A DNA stretch of 6,742 nucleotides, from contig JALQVK010000148.1 in NCBI GenBank assembly GCA_023260375.1, forward strand, positions 1-6,742, given 5' to 3'. This DNA is from Rhodoluna sp. (GTDB taxonomy: Bacteria; Actinomycetota; Actinomycetes; Actinomycetales; Microbacteriaceae). The notes under the pieces are model-generated. The model had not been told where the DNA came from and did no database searches. It saw only the letters and a list, made by a program, of their open reading frames with translations. Position numbers and translations under genes: made by a program. Positions 5,406-6,742 of the stretch are shown in pieces (positions within the stretch are counted from its first letter, which is position 1; each line of letters starts with the position of its first letter).

Positions 5406-6742
5406 AGCTTGGCCACCGAAATCTTTGGCTCGCCGGAACCTGCCGAAGTAACCAATTCGAGTGTGAGAGTTTCCGACTTGATTAGTTCTTCGTGTGCGGC
5501 AATTGCGGCCAAGGTTTCTTCATCGCCGGCGATGGTCAAACGAATGCGGTCACTAACATCTAGTCCGGTGTCCTTACGAGTCTGCTGAATCGCACGGATT
5601 AGGTCTCGGGCAGTTCCCTCAACTTCCAGCTCAGGAGTAACGTCTCCATCGAGGATTACGAAACCTCCAGAAGGCAGAATGCCGATTAGGTTCTTGCTGT
5701 CTCCAGAAGAAAGGTCGGCAACGAGAGCCAACTCGTATTCTTCTTCGAGAAGCTCAACCCCGTCGACAACAACCTTGCCGTCCACCAGAGTCCAGGCGCC
5801 CGACTTCGCACCACGAATTACGTGCTGAACATTGGCTCCCAAACGAGGACCGGCAACGCGCGAGTTCACTGTTAGCTGCTTGACCACACCGAAACGCTCA
5901 CCAGAGGTTTCGTCGAGTTCAACAAGTTCAATCGCCTTCACGTTTAGCTCATCGGCAAGCAGCGAGGTGAACTGCTCAAGGTCGGCTGAATCGCTGGTAA
6001 CCACGGTCAGCTTGGCTAGCGGCAAACGGTTACGCAGCGATGCAGCTTTACGAAGGGCGTTCGAAACGGAAGAAGCCGAGCGGATTTGGTCCATTGCGGC
6101 AACCAACTTGTCGTCGGCTGGGAAGTTTTTGGCGTTAGGCCAATCGGTTAGGTGAACCGAACGGCCGTTCGTTAGACCCTTCCAAACTTCTTCGGTAACC
6201 ATTGGTAGCAGCGGAGCAGCTACACGGCAGAGAGTTTCCAGCACGGTGTAGAGGGTGTCGAAACCTTCCGGTGAACCCTCCGGGAAACGGTCGCGCGAAC
6301 GACGAACGTACCAGTTGGTAAGCACATCGGCAAAGTCGCGGAGCAGGTTGGTGGCCACGTAAGAGTCGTACTTGTCCATCGCCTTTTCCACGTTCACGAT
6401 TAGGTCGTGAGTCTTGGCAAGCAGGTAGCGGTCAAGCACGTCAGAAGATTCAGTCGAGAACTTCGCCCCGTAGTTCGCGGCGTTCGCATACAGGCTGAAG
6501 AAGTAATACGAGTTCCAAAGTGGAAGCAGTAGTTGGCGAACGCCTTCGCGAATACCCTGCTCGGTCACAATCAGGTTTCCGCCACGAAGAATCGGGCTGG
6601 AAAGCAGGAACCAACGCATGGCATCGGCGCCGTCGCGGTCGAACACCTCGTTCACATCTGGGTAGTTGCGAAGCGACTTCGACATCTTCTGGCCGTCGTT
6701 ACCCAAGATGATTCCGTGACTGATCGCGGTCTTGAATGCTGG
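5402..6742 (-). CDS. ileS: Isoleucine-tRNA ligase, C-terminal 446 residues (partial)
   Basis: Class I aminoacyl-tRNA synthetase that charges tRNA-Ile. The frame is open to the right edge, so the Rossmann HIGH motif and editing domain lie outside. The fragment begins PAFKTAISHGIIL, then carries the catalytic KMSKS loop at residues 19-23 (GQKMSKSLRNYPD). The anticodon-binding helical domain follows (LTNWYVRRSRDRF, 141-153, through about 210). The C-terminal region is of the longer type (GTARDLIRAIQQTRK, 377-390, then DRIRLTIAG) and has no visible Zn-binding cysteine cluster. This resembles the eukaryote-like IleS of mycobacteria, a type associated with mupirocin tolerance; that assignment is an inference. 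A Trp I expect after RSRDRF is replaced by PEGSPEG, encoded by a small tandem repeat (6260-6283). Any Met or TTG near the edge is internal. Confidence 0.96.
   Translation of the reverse strand, partial: PAFKTAISHGIILGNDGQKMSKSLRNYPDVNEVFDRDGADAMRWFLLSSPILRGGNLIVTEQGIREGVRQLLLPLWNSYYFFSLYANAANYGAKFSTESSDVLDRYLLAKTHDLIVNVEKAMDKYDSYVATNLLRDFADVLTNWYVRRSRDRFPEGSPEGFDTLYTVLETLCRVAAPLLPMVTEEVWKGLTNGRSVHLTDWPNAKNFPADDKLVAAMDQIRSASSVSNALRKAASLRNRLPLAKLTVVTSDSADLEQFTSLLADELNVKAIELVELDETSGERFGVVKQLTVNSRVAGPRLGANVQHVIRGAKSGAWTLVDGKVVVDGVELLEEEYELALVADLSSGDSKNLIGILPSGGFVILDGDVTPELEVEGTARDLIRAIQQTRKDTGLDVSDRIRLTIAGDEETLAAIAAHEELIKSETLTLELVTSAGSGEPKISVAKL
6260..6283 (-). repeat. Imperfect 12-base tandem repeat within ileS
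   Basis: CCGGAGGGTTCA (6272-6283) is followed directly by CCGGAAGGTTTC (6260-6271), ten of twelve bases alike and in frame. The pair encodes PEGS then PEGF, right after the conserved NWYVRRSRDRF helix of the anticodon-binding domain. It looks like a short in-frame duplication or slippage product; convergence cannot be excluded. Confidence 0.5.

Overview
The window reads as ordinary chromosomal core DNA from an actinobacterium, most likely Microbacteriaceae. A freshwater 'Luna'-type lineage (Rhodoluna/Aquiluna) is my best guess. The reasons are the gene order, the actinobacterial style of every protein (RNase E/G with a long basic N-terminal extension, a stand-alone VKOR, a DUF4233 protein between folC and ndk), and a G+C content that by eye is near one half, low for the family. 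The lineage is an inference from sequence style and was not tested by any search.

Layout. From the left edge: the 5' part of rplU (ribosomal protein L21, minus strand, cut by the edge), a gap of about 100 bases, then rne (RNase E/G family, minus strand). A divergent intergenic region of about 220 bases separates rne from a plus-strand gene for a five-helix vitamin K epoxide reductase-like (VKOR) membrane protein. VKOR converges on a tightly packed minus-strand operon, transcribed ileS > folC > DUF4233 > ndk. All three junctions in that operon overlap (4, 11 and 4 bases), so translational coupling is likely. ileS runs off the right edge with its 5' half missing.

How the genes fit together. 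Most are growth-linked housekeeping functions: isoleucine charging (IleS), folate polyglutamylation (FolC), nucleoside triphosphate balance (Ndk), RNA decay and processing (Rne) and ribosome assembly (L21). VKOR would reoxidise a DsbA-like oxidant for disulfide formation outside the membrane; its partner is not in the window. DUF4233 is a small four-helix membrane protein of unknown function.

The structure that the genes do not explain lies in the two non-coding gaps. Upstream of rne, three copies of a 7-base half-site (TTAACCA/TGGTTAA) overlap a plausible promoter, and a paired repeat begins almost exactly at the predicted transcript 5' end. Upstream of rplU, a 7-base inverted repeat sits in the spacer of a second plausible promoter. 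A compact A/T-rich hairpin spans both stop codons at the convergent VKOR/ndk ends. These were read by eye and are hypotheses. I found no mobile element, CRISPR array, tRNA or rRNA, and nothing that looks like a new multi-gene system.
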